DNA of 64,000 nucleotides from Clitopilus passeckerianus (GCA_944990035.1 CALYLX010000116.1:620001-684000); one strand, 5' to 3'; positions 11,104 through 23,504 are shown, counted from the stretch's first letter. Numbers and translations are program-made. The notes: generated from the letters alone by a model not told the origin.

Positions 11104-12288
11104 ATGGCAAACTATTTCTCGAACCATTCTCAGTCCAGGTTCTTGGCGAACAGTGGTGCCGCTTCTGGAAACCAAACCACAACCAACACCAACGGTGGTG
11201 CCCCACAAGGACCTATTCAGCAGCAGCAGCAACAGGGTCCAACTGCGGCTGCGCAAGTAGGGCCCCAGAGATCAAGGTTACCGAGTAAACACTTCTCGAC
11301 TTCTGTGTCCACGTCGGTCTCTGCAGAGCGCTCGAAGGAGTCCTCGCCAAGTACGAGTATTGCCAACGGATCTGTCGCTGTCCATCCACTCAGAAACACG
11401 TATGTTCGTACTCTTTATCAGACCAAGCGTTCCTTTGTCTAACATTAATCAGATGGGTGTTTTGGTTTAGACAACAACGGGCACCTGGGAATAAAATCAC
11501 CAACTATGAGGAGGGAATCAAGAAGATTTCGGCATTCAGCTCTGTTGGTACTCATATCTTTCTGTCAGGCCTCCATCTGACCTTTCTGCTCTGTACTAGG
11601 TTGAATCTTACTGGTCACTTTGGACACACCTATCTCCTCCCTCTTCCTTGCAACCGACAACCGATTATTTGCTATTCCACACAGGCATCCGTCGACCAGT
11701 CTGGGAAGACCCCTTGAACATTACAGGCGGGAAATGGATCATTCGCCTGCGCAAAGGCGTCGCAGATCGGATCTGGGAAGACCTTGTGATGGCAATTATT
11801 GGGGACCAGTTTGATGACTGCCGCCCCGATGGTTCAAATGCGACAGGAACTGCGGGGCCTGGTGAAGTTCCAAATGTGGATGGGGCTAATGGAGAGGACA
11901 AATCTGAGGAGTGGCCAGAGATTTGTGGGTGTACGATTAGCGTGAGGCAAAGTGAGGATATTGTCAGTTTGTGGAATCGGGTGGAGGCGGATATTAAAAT
12001 CAGGGATAAGATTCGGTACGATTCCTCCTGTCATGAAGCGAATTGGAGAATGCTAACGAGGTGTGCAGAGATACCGTCAGAAGAGTATTGGGCTTGCCTC
12101 AGAACACAATTATGGAATACAAATCCAATAACGGTCAGTTCATTTGTGCCAGATGTAGGTGGGATACCCATCTCACCTCATCTCCAGATTCAATGCAAGA
12201 CAAGTCCAGCTTCCGCAACTCTGCAATCGACCGATCTACTCTTCCCCCTCATGATCTTGTTCGCCAGAGGATGTTTCAAATTGTATAG
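11104..12288 (+). CDS. cap-binding eIF4E family protein, 4EHP-like
   Basis: eIF4E family members bind the mRNA 5' cap; the 4EHP branch usually represses translation. The first ~95 residues are low-complexity with a Q run (PIQQQQQQGPTAAA) and Ser-rich stretches. The fold follows: NTWVFWFRQQRAPGNKI, YEEGIKKISAFSSVESYW, YLLFHTGIRRPVWED, GGKWIIRLRKGVADRIWEDL, ICGCTISVRQSEDIVSLWN, and RRVLGLPQNTIMEYKSNN. The WED tryptophan-acid pair that clamps the cap is present, as is WIIRLRKG. Wording around GIRRPVWED, KWIIRLRKG and NTIMEYK resembles 4EHP more than canonical eIF4E, so that sub-class is favoured but not proven. Introns are at about 11399 (N-T|WVFWF), after SAFSSV, and near 12015 and 12130. Confidence 0.85.
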
Positions 12289-12501
12289 GATAGTGTGCTC
12301 AAGATGTAGTTTCTACTAATTCTCTCTCTACTCAACACGACCGGGGGTTTCTCCCTTTCTTGAACCCATTGAATGCAAGGCTGTCCTAGACGCCGTGCAT
12401 GATTTGAGCATCGCCTACCACTGTCTCGTGACTGGTCACCACATTTTTGTCATTGACGCGGAGTACGCTGACGGATCACTGGCCTTCAGCGCTCTTCCAA
12501 C

Positions 12502-12509
12502 ATATATAT
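12502..12509 (+). promoter_or_regulatory. TATA-like element overlapping the upstream ATG of MsrB
   Basis: The run ATATATAT overlaps the first possible start codon of the MsrB gene (ATG 12508). If it acts as a TATA box, transcription would begin downstream of that ATG and translation would use the ATG at 12631. Confidence 0.35.
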
Positions 12510-13271
12510 GAGCGCTGTATTGAAGCTGAGAACTGCACATAACATATCTGCTTCACTTTTTCCTGTTGCTAGACGATTGACTGCACGACCTCTACTTACG
12601 ACGTTCCCGTTTCTTCGACATACACGCACGATGACTACTGTTAACAAATCTGATTCTGAATGGCGAGCTGTACTTTCTCCTGAGCAGGTACGTCAGTGGT
12701 CTGTGCCAACCTTGAGAATGCTGAACTGATTCGGATGCATCAAATTGTAGTTCAGGATTCTGCGCCAGAAGGGCACTGAGGCGGCAGGCACTGGTGAATA
12801 CGAGAACCATAAGGCTGCAGGCATCTACGCTTGCGCTGGATGTGGAACTCCTCTATACAAGAGCTCGACCAAATTCAGTGTGAGTGGTGACGTTCATGAT
12901 TGTTGAAAGCCACTGATAAACATATTCATATCTTCAGAGTGGATGTGGTTGGCCTGCTTTCTTCGATGGTACGTTTCTAGTTTATTTCTGGGGGTCGTAC
13001 GCGGTCCTGATCAGACCAATATTGCAGCTATCCCAGGAGCAGTGTCCAGGCATACCGACAGTAGCTTTGGCATGGCTCGCACAGAAATCACCTGCACAGC
13101 GTGTGGTGGTCATCTTGGCCATGTCTTCAAGGGAGAAGGGTTCCCAACTCCCAGTAAGTTCCTCTCATCGAGGAACCTGATAGCACTCTGATCAATGCCT
13201 AATTCTTGACAGCTGACGAGCGCCATTGTGTCAACTCCATCTCACTGAAGTTCCAAGACGAGCAGAAGTAG
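12508..13271 (+). CDS. peptide-methionine (R)-S-oxide reductase, MsrB
   Basis: MsrB reduces the R epimer of methionine sulfoxide in proteins. The core shows the two structural zinc CxxC pairs (YACAGCGTPLYKSS and ITCTACGGHLGHVF), the SGCGWPAFFDA signature, and the catalytic Cys in ERHCVNSISLKF near the end. About four short introns are inferred, one after AVLSPEQ. From ATG 12508 the protein carries ~41 extra residues rich in Arg, Ser and Leu with almost no acid (ARRLTARPLLTTFPF), typical of a mitochondrial presequence. An internal ATG at 12631 (MTTVNKSDSEW) would give a cytosolic form. A TATA-like run sits on the first ATG, so both forms, or only the short one, may be made. Confidence 0.9.
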
Positions 13272-13446
13272 TCATCAGTATAAACTCATCTGTATTCGAT
13301 TAGCGATTGAGGAAGGTGTATGTAACGGTGGCTGAAGTTGAGTTGTGTCCGATTCCAGTATCAGCGAGAGAACACCATGTTCGAGAGGTATAAAGAGTTG
13401 GTAAATGGGTAGTGCCATAAGATACACGATACGTGAAAGACAAAGA

Positions 13447-14125
13447 TTACAATGCGCCAATTTCGTCGGCGAGCTTCTGCAACTCTTCCTTGGATTTTTG
13501 GTGCGCTGCGTATTCGTCCTTTTAAGAGCCGAAATGTTCAACATCGCGTCTCTTGAAACATAAGGAAGGAAAATACATACCTCGTATTTCTTCTCCCAAT
13601 GATCACGTTCATGCTCAAGGCGTTGCATCTGCTTCTCAAAGTGCTCGGCTTTAACATCAACTTGACGGAGCCTAGCATCATGGAATCAGGGTCAGAAGCC
13701 GGGATCACTGAAGCGGGGCAAGCATTGCCAGCGAGTACTAACTTCTCGACGGTCTCTTTCACGTTCTTCTCCGCAGCATCCAACTCATCCTCGAGCAGCT
13801 GAACCTTTCGCGTCAGGTTATCGTTCGTCTGCTTCGTGCTTTCGCCATCAGCATTGGAGGCCTTGTATTCTGCCAACTTGGTCTCGGCCTTCTCATTTTC
13901 GGCCTCGAGGAGGCCCAAACGATGGTTGTAAGACCCGACCTCTTGCTCCTTCTCGAGAAGAAGTTGTTCAAGCTTCTTGTTCTTCGCCTCTGCCTCTTCA
14001 GCGCGTGTTATCGCAGCGTCGGCCTCGGCGCGAAGGCTGGCCATTTTCTGTTTACAGAATGTATTAATTCTCATCTAATATAGTAATAACGCGCTGTAGC
14101 ATACCTCCTTAATTCTTTCGGTCAT
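13447..14125 (-). CDS. fungal tropomyosin
   Basis: Tropomyosin polymerises along actin cables that guide polarised growth and the cytokinetic ring. The ~160-residue length and uninterrupted heptads fit the single fungal isoform (Cdc8/Tpm1). The start is MTERIKEKMASLRAEADAAI, with an intron after the first few residues, then ITRAEEAEAKNKKLEQLLLE, VQLLEDELDAAEKNVKETVE, and a C-terminus KSKEELQKLADEIGAL ending at 13447. The coiled coil has no proline. Small 5' exons, common in tropomyosin genes, make the first exon (14125-14105) the least certain part. It is convergent with MsrB, 175 bp away. Confidence 0.9.
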
Positions 14126-14442
14126 GGTTGGTTGTAGAGTTATTCGATAATGAACGGATTTGAATGCGCTGTAAGTTGGGAAAGGGTTGAAGTTGCAGTT
14201 GCCTGATTAGATCGGGTTAGCTCTAATAAGGCGATGTCTGCTTATGTCAGCACTACGGTCGCGTACTGCGCCACGGTTCGTTAAACTTTGCAGTTTTCGC
14301 AGAGACTGCGGGATTTCTGCGCCACAGTTAAGGCTAAAACTAGTAATATCATTATGCCAATGCAAGCTACGGCCAAAAGAACGCACTTTCAGACTGCAAT
14401 ATAGCCATAACACGAAATGCTAATGATCGTGGGAAAGGTCAT

Positions 14443-16516
14443 ATGAGCTACTTTCGGCATCTTGCCGCCATTGGCAAGCGAAGTTACCGCTACAGTCGCG
14501 CCTCTCAATTCCAGGACGATCGTCTTGATACATGGCTGTCCCAGTACCACAAGAAGGTTCGCGGGCATCGCAGGCGACGACGAAGACGACTATGCTAACA
14601 TTCACCCCGTAGAGTTACCCGTCCTTGAGGCACTAATCAAGTAGGCTCAATCTATGGACGTCATATACATGGCCATGCTCATCACGCCTTGCTAGTATCC
14701 GCGATCGACTAACAGCGCTCAAGAAACATCGAGCAGAGTTTGTCAAGGCCTCAGATGTAAACTCGCTATACCAAGCTGTCGTGAAACAGAGTGCGTAACA
14801 GAAATTTGAACCACCAAACAGCGTACTGATGGTCAAGATACAGTCACGAAATTGAACGATGTAAGGGACGACAATACAAGCTACAATAACAGGGTGGATA
14901 CCACACTCTCAGACGTCTTCAGTCTACTGTCTTTGTTCTATTTGACTATAGGCAAGACGAAGGATACGGTCGCGACGTACTGTCAGATAGCGTGTATGAG
15001 GGTACGTCTTCATAATCAACCCTTGCCTCGGTCCCTGACTCATACCAAAATTCGCTCCTCAGCAAATCCTTAACCACATGACGGAGTCAGCGGTCTACAA
15101 CGGCTCCGACTTGGCACCCTTCCACCGGCGACTGAGCGAGCTGAAGAATATTATACAGCAAGACTCTGAACGCGGCAAGCATCCGAAAGCGCTGATCAAA
15201 TTACTTGAACGTCAATTGAACGACTGCGGTACGATATCCGTCGTTCCTTCCGTGCTTCCAAGTGTCTAAATGATACCCCACCTTTATATAAAACAGAGAC
15301 TATTGTAAAGAAACTACAAGAATCTCTTTCCGTCCTCTCGCCCGAACTTACCCCCATTCACCAAAGACTAGTCACCATTCGGCGGCAATTAGTGGCACTC
15401 GCGGCGAAGGAAGGCTCGCATAAATCAGAGCTGAAGCCACTGCAGGAAGAACTAAGAAAGATCGATTCGTTGAGTACCTATTTCTAAGTTTGTCCCCACC
15501 TCTTATGCCTCTCGATCTCTTCCACTGTAAATGCTAACCATATTTACATATCTTTTCACAGGACACGGGTAGACAACAACTTCCTAGGGCCAGGAGGCGT
15601 TGTCCCAGAATCTCAAGCAATATGCTCATCTCTGCTTGAGGAATGCTTCGATATTGCAGGAGATCAAAGCAAATGATGACTCTAAGCACGTTGCAACCTC
15701 TTTGAAACCGATATACGACAGGCTGTCGGAACTGCGGCAAGAGCTGGAAAGTCTGGTTCTGACACACCGGTGGACGTTGCGGGAGACAGACCTGTTCAAC
15801 TATTCCCTGAGTTTACAGGAGATTGATAAGATGAGAGTGGAAGGCAAGTTTGTTGATTCAGACGGGAACAGGCCGCCGGGTCAATATGTAAGTTAATGTC
15901 ATTTGACGACTTCTCGAGCTATCAAACAACTGAATACCTTCAGGTGCTTCTGTACTTGCTACGACGATGTTATGGCTTGATCTACCGCCTGCTATCATCC
16001 AGTGAGCCAGTATCGGAGGAGCTTATGCCCATTGTAAGTCCCCTTATCTTTGTGTTTTTGATTCGTCCGAACTCAGATATGGGCACACAGGCGAATAAAC
16101 TCTCCACTGTCAAGAAATGCCTGAACGAGGTGGCTAAATACGGTGGTCCATTCAACCCTCGCGACCTGTATCCGGTAAGGATTAGTTTGATATACCTTGG
16201 CACAGTCTGACTGCTCTTCACCATTACAGTATCAGCTTGCACTCTTCCAGATTGATTCCATGAGAAAAGATGGCAGGTTCGTGGGCGCGGATGGCAGCGT
16301 TCCAGAAGGACAAGGCGTCATCATGGCGCATCTGAACGAATGTCACGAGCTAGTAGAGATGGTCCGTCCTTTCTCTTGGCACTCGCCAGACTGTACTGAA
16401 AAATCCTACAGCTGAAGGAGGCCATGGAAGAGAATGATGAAACAGAGGACGAGGAGTATGACTACGAGGATGACGAAGACCCTGAAGGCGACGACGACGA
16501 TCAACAGCAACAATGA
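14443..16516 (+). CDS. fungal DUF2408 domain protein
   Basis: This is a conserved fungal protein of unknown role. From about 14575 the frame reads DEDDYANIHPVELPVLEALI, IRDRLTALKKHRAEFVKAS, then a helical repeat-like region (HRRLSELKNIIQQDSERG, YDRLSELRQELESLVLTHRW). The sentence LQEIDKMRVEGKFVDSDGN is echoed by FQIDSMRKDGRFVGADG, so two similar halves are present. It ends with a very acidic tail and Q run (DEEYDYEDDEDPEGDDDDQQQQ region). Six or more introns. The start is inferred: ATG 14443 with a 40-nt first exon, donor near 14483 and acceptor near 14571, joins in phase, but no evidence beyond phase supports it. Confidence 0.75.
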
Positions 16517-16761
16517 TAGACTTGTAAAGCCTGTCCATGAATACATATGGACGCTTTACTTGCTCCGCTCCCTCCTTGCCCAATATTATCAATATCTCAT
16601 TCGCTAGCTAGCTCTCATGGACATTCGACACGTACGCGAGTAATCCCTCTCTTTTAAAGTTCTTGGTGGCAGGACAAAAGTCCCGCAAATAGGGTATAGA
16701 AATAAATATTTATCATGGAAATCTGTATACACCTAGAGACCGTAAGGTGATATGTGCATGA

Positions 16762-19700
16762 TCATGGAGAAGGCGGGTAGTAGTATTGAGAAGATGGTCG
16801 GTTGGACAGAGCTGCCGTATGCGGGAAATCTCGTGTAAGGAGATGGATTATATCTAATTTTGTTGACATTCCGGCTAGCTCTCCTGACTGCGTAAACATG
16901 ATCCGCTGCAAATTCTAAGAGGACTAGTCAGAAACATCTCAACGAATGGCACGAGCCACTCACTAGTTTCTGGAACATGCTGACCACCAATTCTTGGGGT
17001 ACTTCTTTGCGAAGCTGGACTAAGGCTTTTTCCAGGCAGCCCGACATATCGATTCGCTCTTCGAGAGGTAACTTAGAGCCTTTGATGGAGAAGCAACATT
17101 TCTTCGTGCGTTCGTAAGCGTCGCCTGTAGCCAACGATTCTGGTCCAAAGTCAATTAGAGATGCTACTTGACTGGAACGACGTACCTATATGCTCTCGTA
17201 GTTTGTCAGTCGTTGCATAGCCAACCAACATCCTGTCTCGTAGAATAGGGAACCCTTCGTTTGTCTGGTTCTCCAGGAATTTCTCTGTTGGACGATTGAG
17301 TTAGATGCGCATAGTGACGTCTGACTGGTGACTAACCCATGTCGACGACAGACATCTGTTCATCCTGTATCGTGGAGAGGTAATCAACTGGGGTCATTAT
17401 GCTTGCACCAGTCTCTCCTTTGTCATGGTATTGGGTTGCTGGTAGCCAGGGGTAGTCTCGCATTGCGATCCAGACAGAGTAAATACCGTCCTTGTTTATC
17501 GCGTCACCCACCCATTTAGCAGTCATCACGCACAACATGATAGGTAGGACATGGGAAAGGGCGCCGGTCAGCTGCGAATATATAAGCAGTGAATTCACCT
17601 GGGGAGAGTAGGATCATACCTCGAAGACAATGACAACCAAGGAGACTAAAGATTCGATATAAGCATATATGATAGGCAAACTCATGGAGTTACCCACTTG
17701 TCATCCTTGTGACACCACCCAACATTGCAGATGCTCCTAGTACCGCGTAAAAACCAGGAGAAATGCAACGCTCTGATGGATCAGGCGGGCAAGCCATGAA
17801 GATCCATGCTTGGGGGTAAGCACGATACATTCCTTGGCTAAGAATGGAGGTCAGGATGTAACAGGATGGAAGGTATTTGGCAGCTCACGTCATTAGTCCT
17901 ACTGCTCTGCCAAGGCAAGCACCAATTGCAATGGTTGGGAGGAAGATCCCAGCAGGCACCATCATCCCAAAGGTCCATGCTGTCAGGCCAAGTTTGATCA
18001 TCGCAGTCAAGGTCAACAAGAAGACGTTCTCCCAGAGGGCAGTGGGACTACCACAGGTTGAGCGACGGAAGCAAATTGGGGCGGAAATTGAACCTACTTG
18101 CAAAGACCGTGATAGTCACCTTTGGCAGGGTCGCACTCTTGGAAGAGGTTCGCTACGAGATCAGATGCTTGAACCCTAATGGACTATCAGTGGTTGCGCA
18201 AACGAGTACGAAAACGTGCTGTACCTGGTAAAGACAACCTGGAATATTCCGTTAGAAGACCATGGAAAGGCTGGCGAAAAGAAAAGACGTACAAGATAGC
18301 TGACACCAGCTGTTAATGCACTGACGCAAACCACTTCGAGAACTGGCCAATGGTGGAGGTAGCTGTTTCGCCGGAAAAGAGCGACTTCGACGTTGAGTCT
18401 GATCAGGAGAGAACCCAGCAAGCCCTATTCAATTCTGTCAGATTGATGAAGCTGGTCAATGATTATGATCCTGCACATACACCGAGGACTCCGAGGAAGA
18501 GCCAAGGAATCTGAAAGGCGACTCAGTTGGGCTTCAGTACAGAAGGTGTATTCACCTACCAGCTCGAAAGCACGCCAGATATCGCCTACATGTGTCACTT
18601 GGAAGAGAACAAGTTTGCCAGTTCCAAATGGATTAACCCATTGTAGGCCGACAGCTGCAATTGCGGATGCGACGAAACCTCGCCACATGACATCAGTTTC
18701 GTTCGCGAAAGCATCGAGTTCTAATCCCAGGTTTCAGTTGCGTTGAATCACGACATGTTGGTTCTACTCACCCTCAAGGCCGAAAAGGACACCACCTAGA
18801 GGACTGCCGAAAGCCACAGAAACGCCTGCTGAAGCTGCTGCGGCAAGTAACTTTCGTTTTTGCGCTAGCATTTTACACTCAATCCATGCATGCTCCGGCA
18901 GAATCTCAAATTACTTTACCTTCATTATGCCTAAACCTTCTGAAAAACCTAGATAGGTTGTATGCCATGCAACATGAAATATGTACAAGAGGCCCCTAGG
19001 TCAGCGTCAGTTATTTTATTATATGAAGCAGCATGAACTTGTCCGACCTCTTTTCCAAGGGAAAGTCCGGATGCGACAGAGAGGGCTAGACCGAGTGCTT
19101 TGATGAGAAGTGTCCATGGGCTAAGGAATGCGTCAAAGACATAACCCCCAAGAATCTATATTGCTAATCAGCGAATGAAAGTACGCTGCAGAAATTCGTA
19201 GTACCGCTTTGATTTCGGGAACTGCCAGTCATCGGGTCGTGAGTATACGAACAACAAGCAATGGAGAAGAACACTGACTTCCTGTATGGAACGCGCTATT
19301 TACAGAAATCAGCATCATCGAAGATAAAGGTAATAAACTCACTATGGCGCATAGGTTACAACCAAGAATGCTGCACTGCTTGCAAAAGCAATCTGGATAG
19401 CGCGTACTTAGCCAACGCAACACATCCGTTTGCCCAGCTCACTCACGGCAAGTACTACAAAGATGAAGCATTGTAAGAGGGAGGCGCCGAATAATGAATG
19501 AATTCCAGCTGAGTCGCTCCATGAGTGCCATTCATGGCACACTGCTCCAGCTACGAAATGAATGTAAGGGGCTTTGGCATTGTCCGTAAGTAAAGGGTTG
19601 TACGCACGATCTACTCCTTTATTACAGCATGCTACTTGGTTGTAGAAGAAACTCTTTGTACAGTGGCCTTCGCGCAGGTCCCCCAGCCTATAAAGACGAT

Positions 19701-20059
19701 GCTTGTACCCATTCTGCCGTTGAACCTCAATGTATAATAACGTACCATTTAACCAGAACATCCAACCAAGCTCCTGCTATGCCGATACCGATACCAGTTA
19801 CGATTACCACGAACCATATACGGGTGGCGTCACCAAGCGGTAGTAGAAGACCTTTCGCACCAGGTTGTGCTTGCAATGCATGCTTTCTTTGGCGTTCCCG
19901 GGCTTCTTCTTGCAGCCAGTCAATCGAGCTTCCATCCGCGTATGGCGCGTAAGGTGTCTTGGCATGCAACGCAGACAGCTGGCCACTCTCTGTCAGCTCG
20001 TAGACCTCTTCGCCATGTTCCTCCTCTTCATCGTGTTTGTTTGACCGATCCAGCGGCAT
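16762..20059 (-). CDS. CLC-family chloride channel or Cl-/H+ exchanger with CBS domains
   Basis: This is a voltage-type CLC protein, close in plan to yeast Gef1, likely in Golgi or endosomal membranes. The acidic N-terminus starts [20 protein letters not shown]. Signatures: [20 protein letters not shown] (usual GSGIPE, here HTGIPE), [16 protein letters not shown] with the gating glutamate, [19 protein letters not shown] with the proton-path glutamate, and [18 protein letters not shown] (GxFxP). Two glutamates together indicate an exchanger rather than a pure channel. CBS domains follow ([19 protein letters not shown]; later [20 protein letters not shown]). It ends YYYPPSP at 16762. More than ten introns; the one splitting HTG|IPE runs from about 19294 to 19236. 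It shares 144 bp of promoter with MED4. Confidence 0.88.
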
Positions 20060-20203
20060 TATTGAGATGAAAGAAAGCAGTAAAGCACGTCGCTGGTGCT
20101 ACTAGCAGTGCTGGCCTTCAGACCAGTGCTAATAGTGACCTCGATCATTCCATATTTGTTTCGCAAGCCTTTGGCAATCACCACCATCACTTGACGACCT
20201 TCA
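20060..20203. promoter_or_regulatory. divergent promoter, CLC gene / MED4
   Basis: The 144 bp between two opposed start codons must serve both genes. No TATA box was seen. The call is from orientation. Confidence 0.45.
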
Positions 20204-21061
20204 ATGGCGCAGCCCTCTGGTTTCGCTGGTGTTTCTAATGTTACGCAAGGAAATCATGATCGTGCAAGCAATGGAACTCCTTATTCGATGTCAGAAACTC
20301 TATTGGCCCCTTTGAACGAACTTCAGGCGTTATCCCACACGCTATTTCTGTCGCTTTCACCTGCTCAGACAAAACCACCGCCGCCACCGCCACTTTCCAC
20401 GTTTTTGGATTGTGATCTTACACTGGCCAATGCAGTAGAACTAGCTCATCAACATCAGATTAAGCAGCGCCGGATTGACGCGTTGGAAGAAGAGATACTT
20501 GGTCTCGAAGCACGATGGCGAGAGATCGCATCTGAGCTGGAGAGTAACACTAGAGAGCTGGAAGAAATGATAGACGAAGGAAACACGAGAATCAAGTCGA
20601 TTGAAGCTGCGAAGAAAGGTATGACACGCCTCTCTATTACCATTCAGCTTCTCATCTCTAGCAGCATCAATACCGTATCCAGAATTACTAGCATATGCGC
20701 AGAGTATCAGTGCATTTACCTCCGCGCCACCAAATATGCCTGATTTGAATATACCGGGGCAACCTCCACCACCTCTGTTCTTCCCACCTTTCCCGAACGA
20801 AGAGAAAATGCGACGAGGACATCTCAATGCGGAGGCACCCCTGGGTTTCTTGGGAGAAACCCACTCTGTCGGACGACGTATGTTCCTTCAGCCAAGACCC
20901 TTTATTAATATGTTGAAGTCGCTTCTTTTCTAGCACCCACCGTGTCACCCAAAGGAGCAGACGCCAACCAGAACCATGGTCCTAACATCTACCGGCCTGA
21001 TCTGCGCGGTCCTATGCCTCAATTCTTCGATCTGGACCTGGACTTGAACCCTGATCTATGA
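20204..21061 (+). CDS. MED4: Mediator complex subunit 4
   Basis: Med4 belongs to the middle module of Mediator, which links activators to RNA polymerase II. The helical hairpin characteristic of Med4 is seen (NELQALSHTLFLSLSPAQ, then HQHQIKQRRIDALEEEILGL, WREIASELESNTRELEEMI), followed by the diagnostic PYPELLAYAQSISAFTSAPP motif and a proline-rich tail ending FFDLDLDLNPDL. Two introns are inferred: one after IEAAKKA (about 20619-20665) and one after SVGR (about 20878-20934). The start ATG 20204 gives MAQPSGFAGVSN. It is convergent with the phosphatase gene, with about 100 bp between. Confidence 0.88.
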
Positions 21062-21163
21062 ATACAGCAATTTCCTCAGCCTAAATTGAAGATACAAAAA
21101 GTACGACAACAAACTCCCGTACCAGCCAGGTTTCCCCGGCAGACCCTCTAGCCCTATGATCAC

Positions 21164-21840
21164 TCAAGATGATGCAACTACCACCTCCTTGAACGAGCGT
21201 ATTCGCCCCATGATACCAGGGCTCTTTTGTGAGCACTGTTGGGTGGTGATATACGTTTTGGAGTAGGTTTCGAGCTGCCTTCTGAAGCCGATATTGGGGC
21301 AAATAATATCTCGCTTTGTCTTGACATGCTCTATGGCGTCCCATGCAATCATTTTCTCTGTCGCTACAATATATGCACAGACCACTGTTGCACTTCTGCT
21401 GATACCCATCATGCAATGGACCTGGATACCTTACTTAGAGCATTTTACAGAGCTTCAGCTCATAGAGCACTTACAAGTACCTTATTTGTTTCATTTTCCT
21501 TCAGTGCCTGTATGATGAACTTAGTAGTGGTAGGTAGATGGGTGAGGAGGTCTGCAGTCTCGAGGTCGGCTAGGTTGATATGCAGTTTGTTTGCGGGGAG
21601 AATGCAATCTGGGATTTCCGGGTCGATATCAATTATTGAAATGACATGAGTGATTCCATTCTTCTTGAGCTCTTCAACGTTACGCGCTGAACGGTAGCCA
21701 GAGAGGTAAAGGCGAGGTGCAATCATGCTTGCAGTGTTGAACGGGCCACTCAACTGGCCCACCATCTTCGTTTGTACGCCATTCGCATTGGTGGCTAGGT
21801 TGAAAGCGGTCGTCCACCTGGATCCTGAAAAGGAGAGCAT
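21164..21840 (-). CDS. dual-specificity protein phosphatase
   Basis: This enzyme removes phosphate from Tyr and Ser/Thr. The fold begins with IAPRLYLSGYRSARNVEELK and GITHVISIIDIDPEIPD, includes the general-acid region LHINLADLETADLL, and has the P-loop HCMMGISRSATVV with nucleophilic Cys and Arg. A single intron of about 50 nt splits KVL and VHCMMG (about 21465-21413). The C-terminal helix ends IGFRRQLETYSKTYIT, then a Ser-rich tail. It is about 208 residues, a small atypical DUSP without a targeting domain. The substrate is unknown. It is divergent from the palmitoyltransferase gene, with start codons 208 bp apart. Confidence 0.88.
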
Positions 21841-22048
21841 TGCAACGGGCTGAAGGCGGAATGCGAATACAGCACTTACTGGTTCCCCTCATCTTTTATA
21901 TCAGGCCCCTGAACTAGTAACAGTTCTATCGAATGGGGGAGGCGGCGGTGATCGCCGTCGCACGACTCATCTCTACAAGGCGTGTTCATCATTGGCCGAG
22001 GCAGTGAGTGCTCTATAACCCGCGACACCCCGGTGTTGCTGAAACTCT

Positions 22049-23492
22049 ATGACTTCAAGCCAACGGAAGGCCCAGATATATGCTGAATTCCTAATCCAAG
22101 TCTTTGTCATCGCGGTTCTCGGGTGAGTGTGCATTGTTGCAACGAAATTCCAGACCACTGAAAGTCTCCTGCAGGTATGGTTGGTTTGTTGCGACATTCG
22201 ACGTCGGGGGTAAGCCGAGTGTTCAAGCAGCTGCGCGAAATAAAACTAAGACTGCCTTTCAGCTGGCTGGCTCATCCTTCGGCATGGACGTTGGATTGTA
22301 GGAGGTGTGTGATCTACTGCTGGATGTATGCGTGCAATTTACGCCTCAAATGACGTGCGCAGTGCTCTACGTCGTGACCATGAACGTCCTCCTCCTCCCT
22401 ACCCTCTATCTGTATGTCTGGCTTTGCACCGGCCGGGAAGCCCATGGCGTTCCGAGCTACCCTCGTCCCGATAAACACGCGCTCTCCGAGCCATACGAAT
22501 GTATTAATGCGCATGGAGACCTGGCGGTCTGCAACAAGGGAAGTTGCAATGGAAAATGGAAGCCTCCAAGGACACACCACTGCTCTACCTGCGGGGTCTG
22601 TCGAATGGAATTTGACCACCATTGCCCCTGGGTTAGTTTGTCGATTTTGTGTCTTTCCTTACAACTGGGCTTACATCTTCATTAGGTTGGTAACTGCGTT
22701 ACTATCCCGCGAATGAAAGCTTTCCTAGTCATGTTATCCTTGATACCCCTTGCATGCGTACTCGGTGTTGCTCCTATTGTCACTACTCTGAAGTGCCAGA
22801 TATCGCTAGCTCTGGAAGCTTCGCGGAAAGATCCATGGGCCATCGAACATTGGTGGGATTGGTACGGCTCTTGGATATTCTTCGGTGGGCCGTTCGGAAG
22901 GTATATCTGGGGAACCTTCCTAGGCTACCGAATTCTCGAAGCCGAACGTAGTGATACAGAAGGCTACGGATTGACAATTGAGCAGCCTCACTTCCGTGTT
23001 TTAGCCATTGTGCTGTTGGCCTTGTTGTTTTCAGGGTTCGCGCTGGTAGGCTCCTTCTATTCTCAAGCATCCCTCACAAGGTTAAATGTTGTCCCAGGCA
23101 CTTGTATTCACTACGTCTCGTGCACTTCTGCGAGGGAGAACTTCGCTGGATCAATTGGCTGCATCATCAGGGAATGAACGGCAGGTTTATATTTGTATGC
23201 CTGCCGATCAGGTACACAATACCAGAGAACACATTGCCCAATCTATCCTCCCAGGAGAAGGGGTGTATGACCTTGGGACGAAGGCGAATTTCCGAGCTCT
23301 AATGGAAGGAAACTTTGGGCTGAAAGGTAAGGATTCCTCTTTGAGGTGCAGCGGACGACATACTGAGGCTTTCTCATAGCCCCAAAACCTATATCTGGCC
23401 CAAGCTTAATCCCATTATTCTTCAACGGCTACGACTACGAAGATAAGAGAACAGATGTTGTGATTTATTATTTAAGTATAACCTTTATCTGA
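22049..23492 (+). CDS. DHHC-type protein S-palmitoyltransferase
   Basis: DHHC enzymes attach palmitate to cysteines of membrane proteins. The Cys-rich domain reads [16 protein letters not shown], then [19 protein letters not shown] with the catalytic DHHC cysteine. Hydrophobic helices flank it: [20 protein letters not shown] before, [19 protein letters not shown] and [20 protein letters not shown] after, fitting a four-helix topology with the active site cytosolic. The start is [20 protein letters not shown] at 22049, with three short introns before the first long exon. The luminal loop [19 protein letters not shown] is typical of the fungal enzymes. The stop at 23492 is 12 bp from the stop of the GH45 gene. 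Confidence 0.85.
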
Positions 23493-23504
23493 CGTAGTGA
23501 CTTT

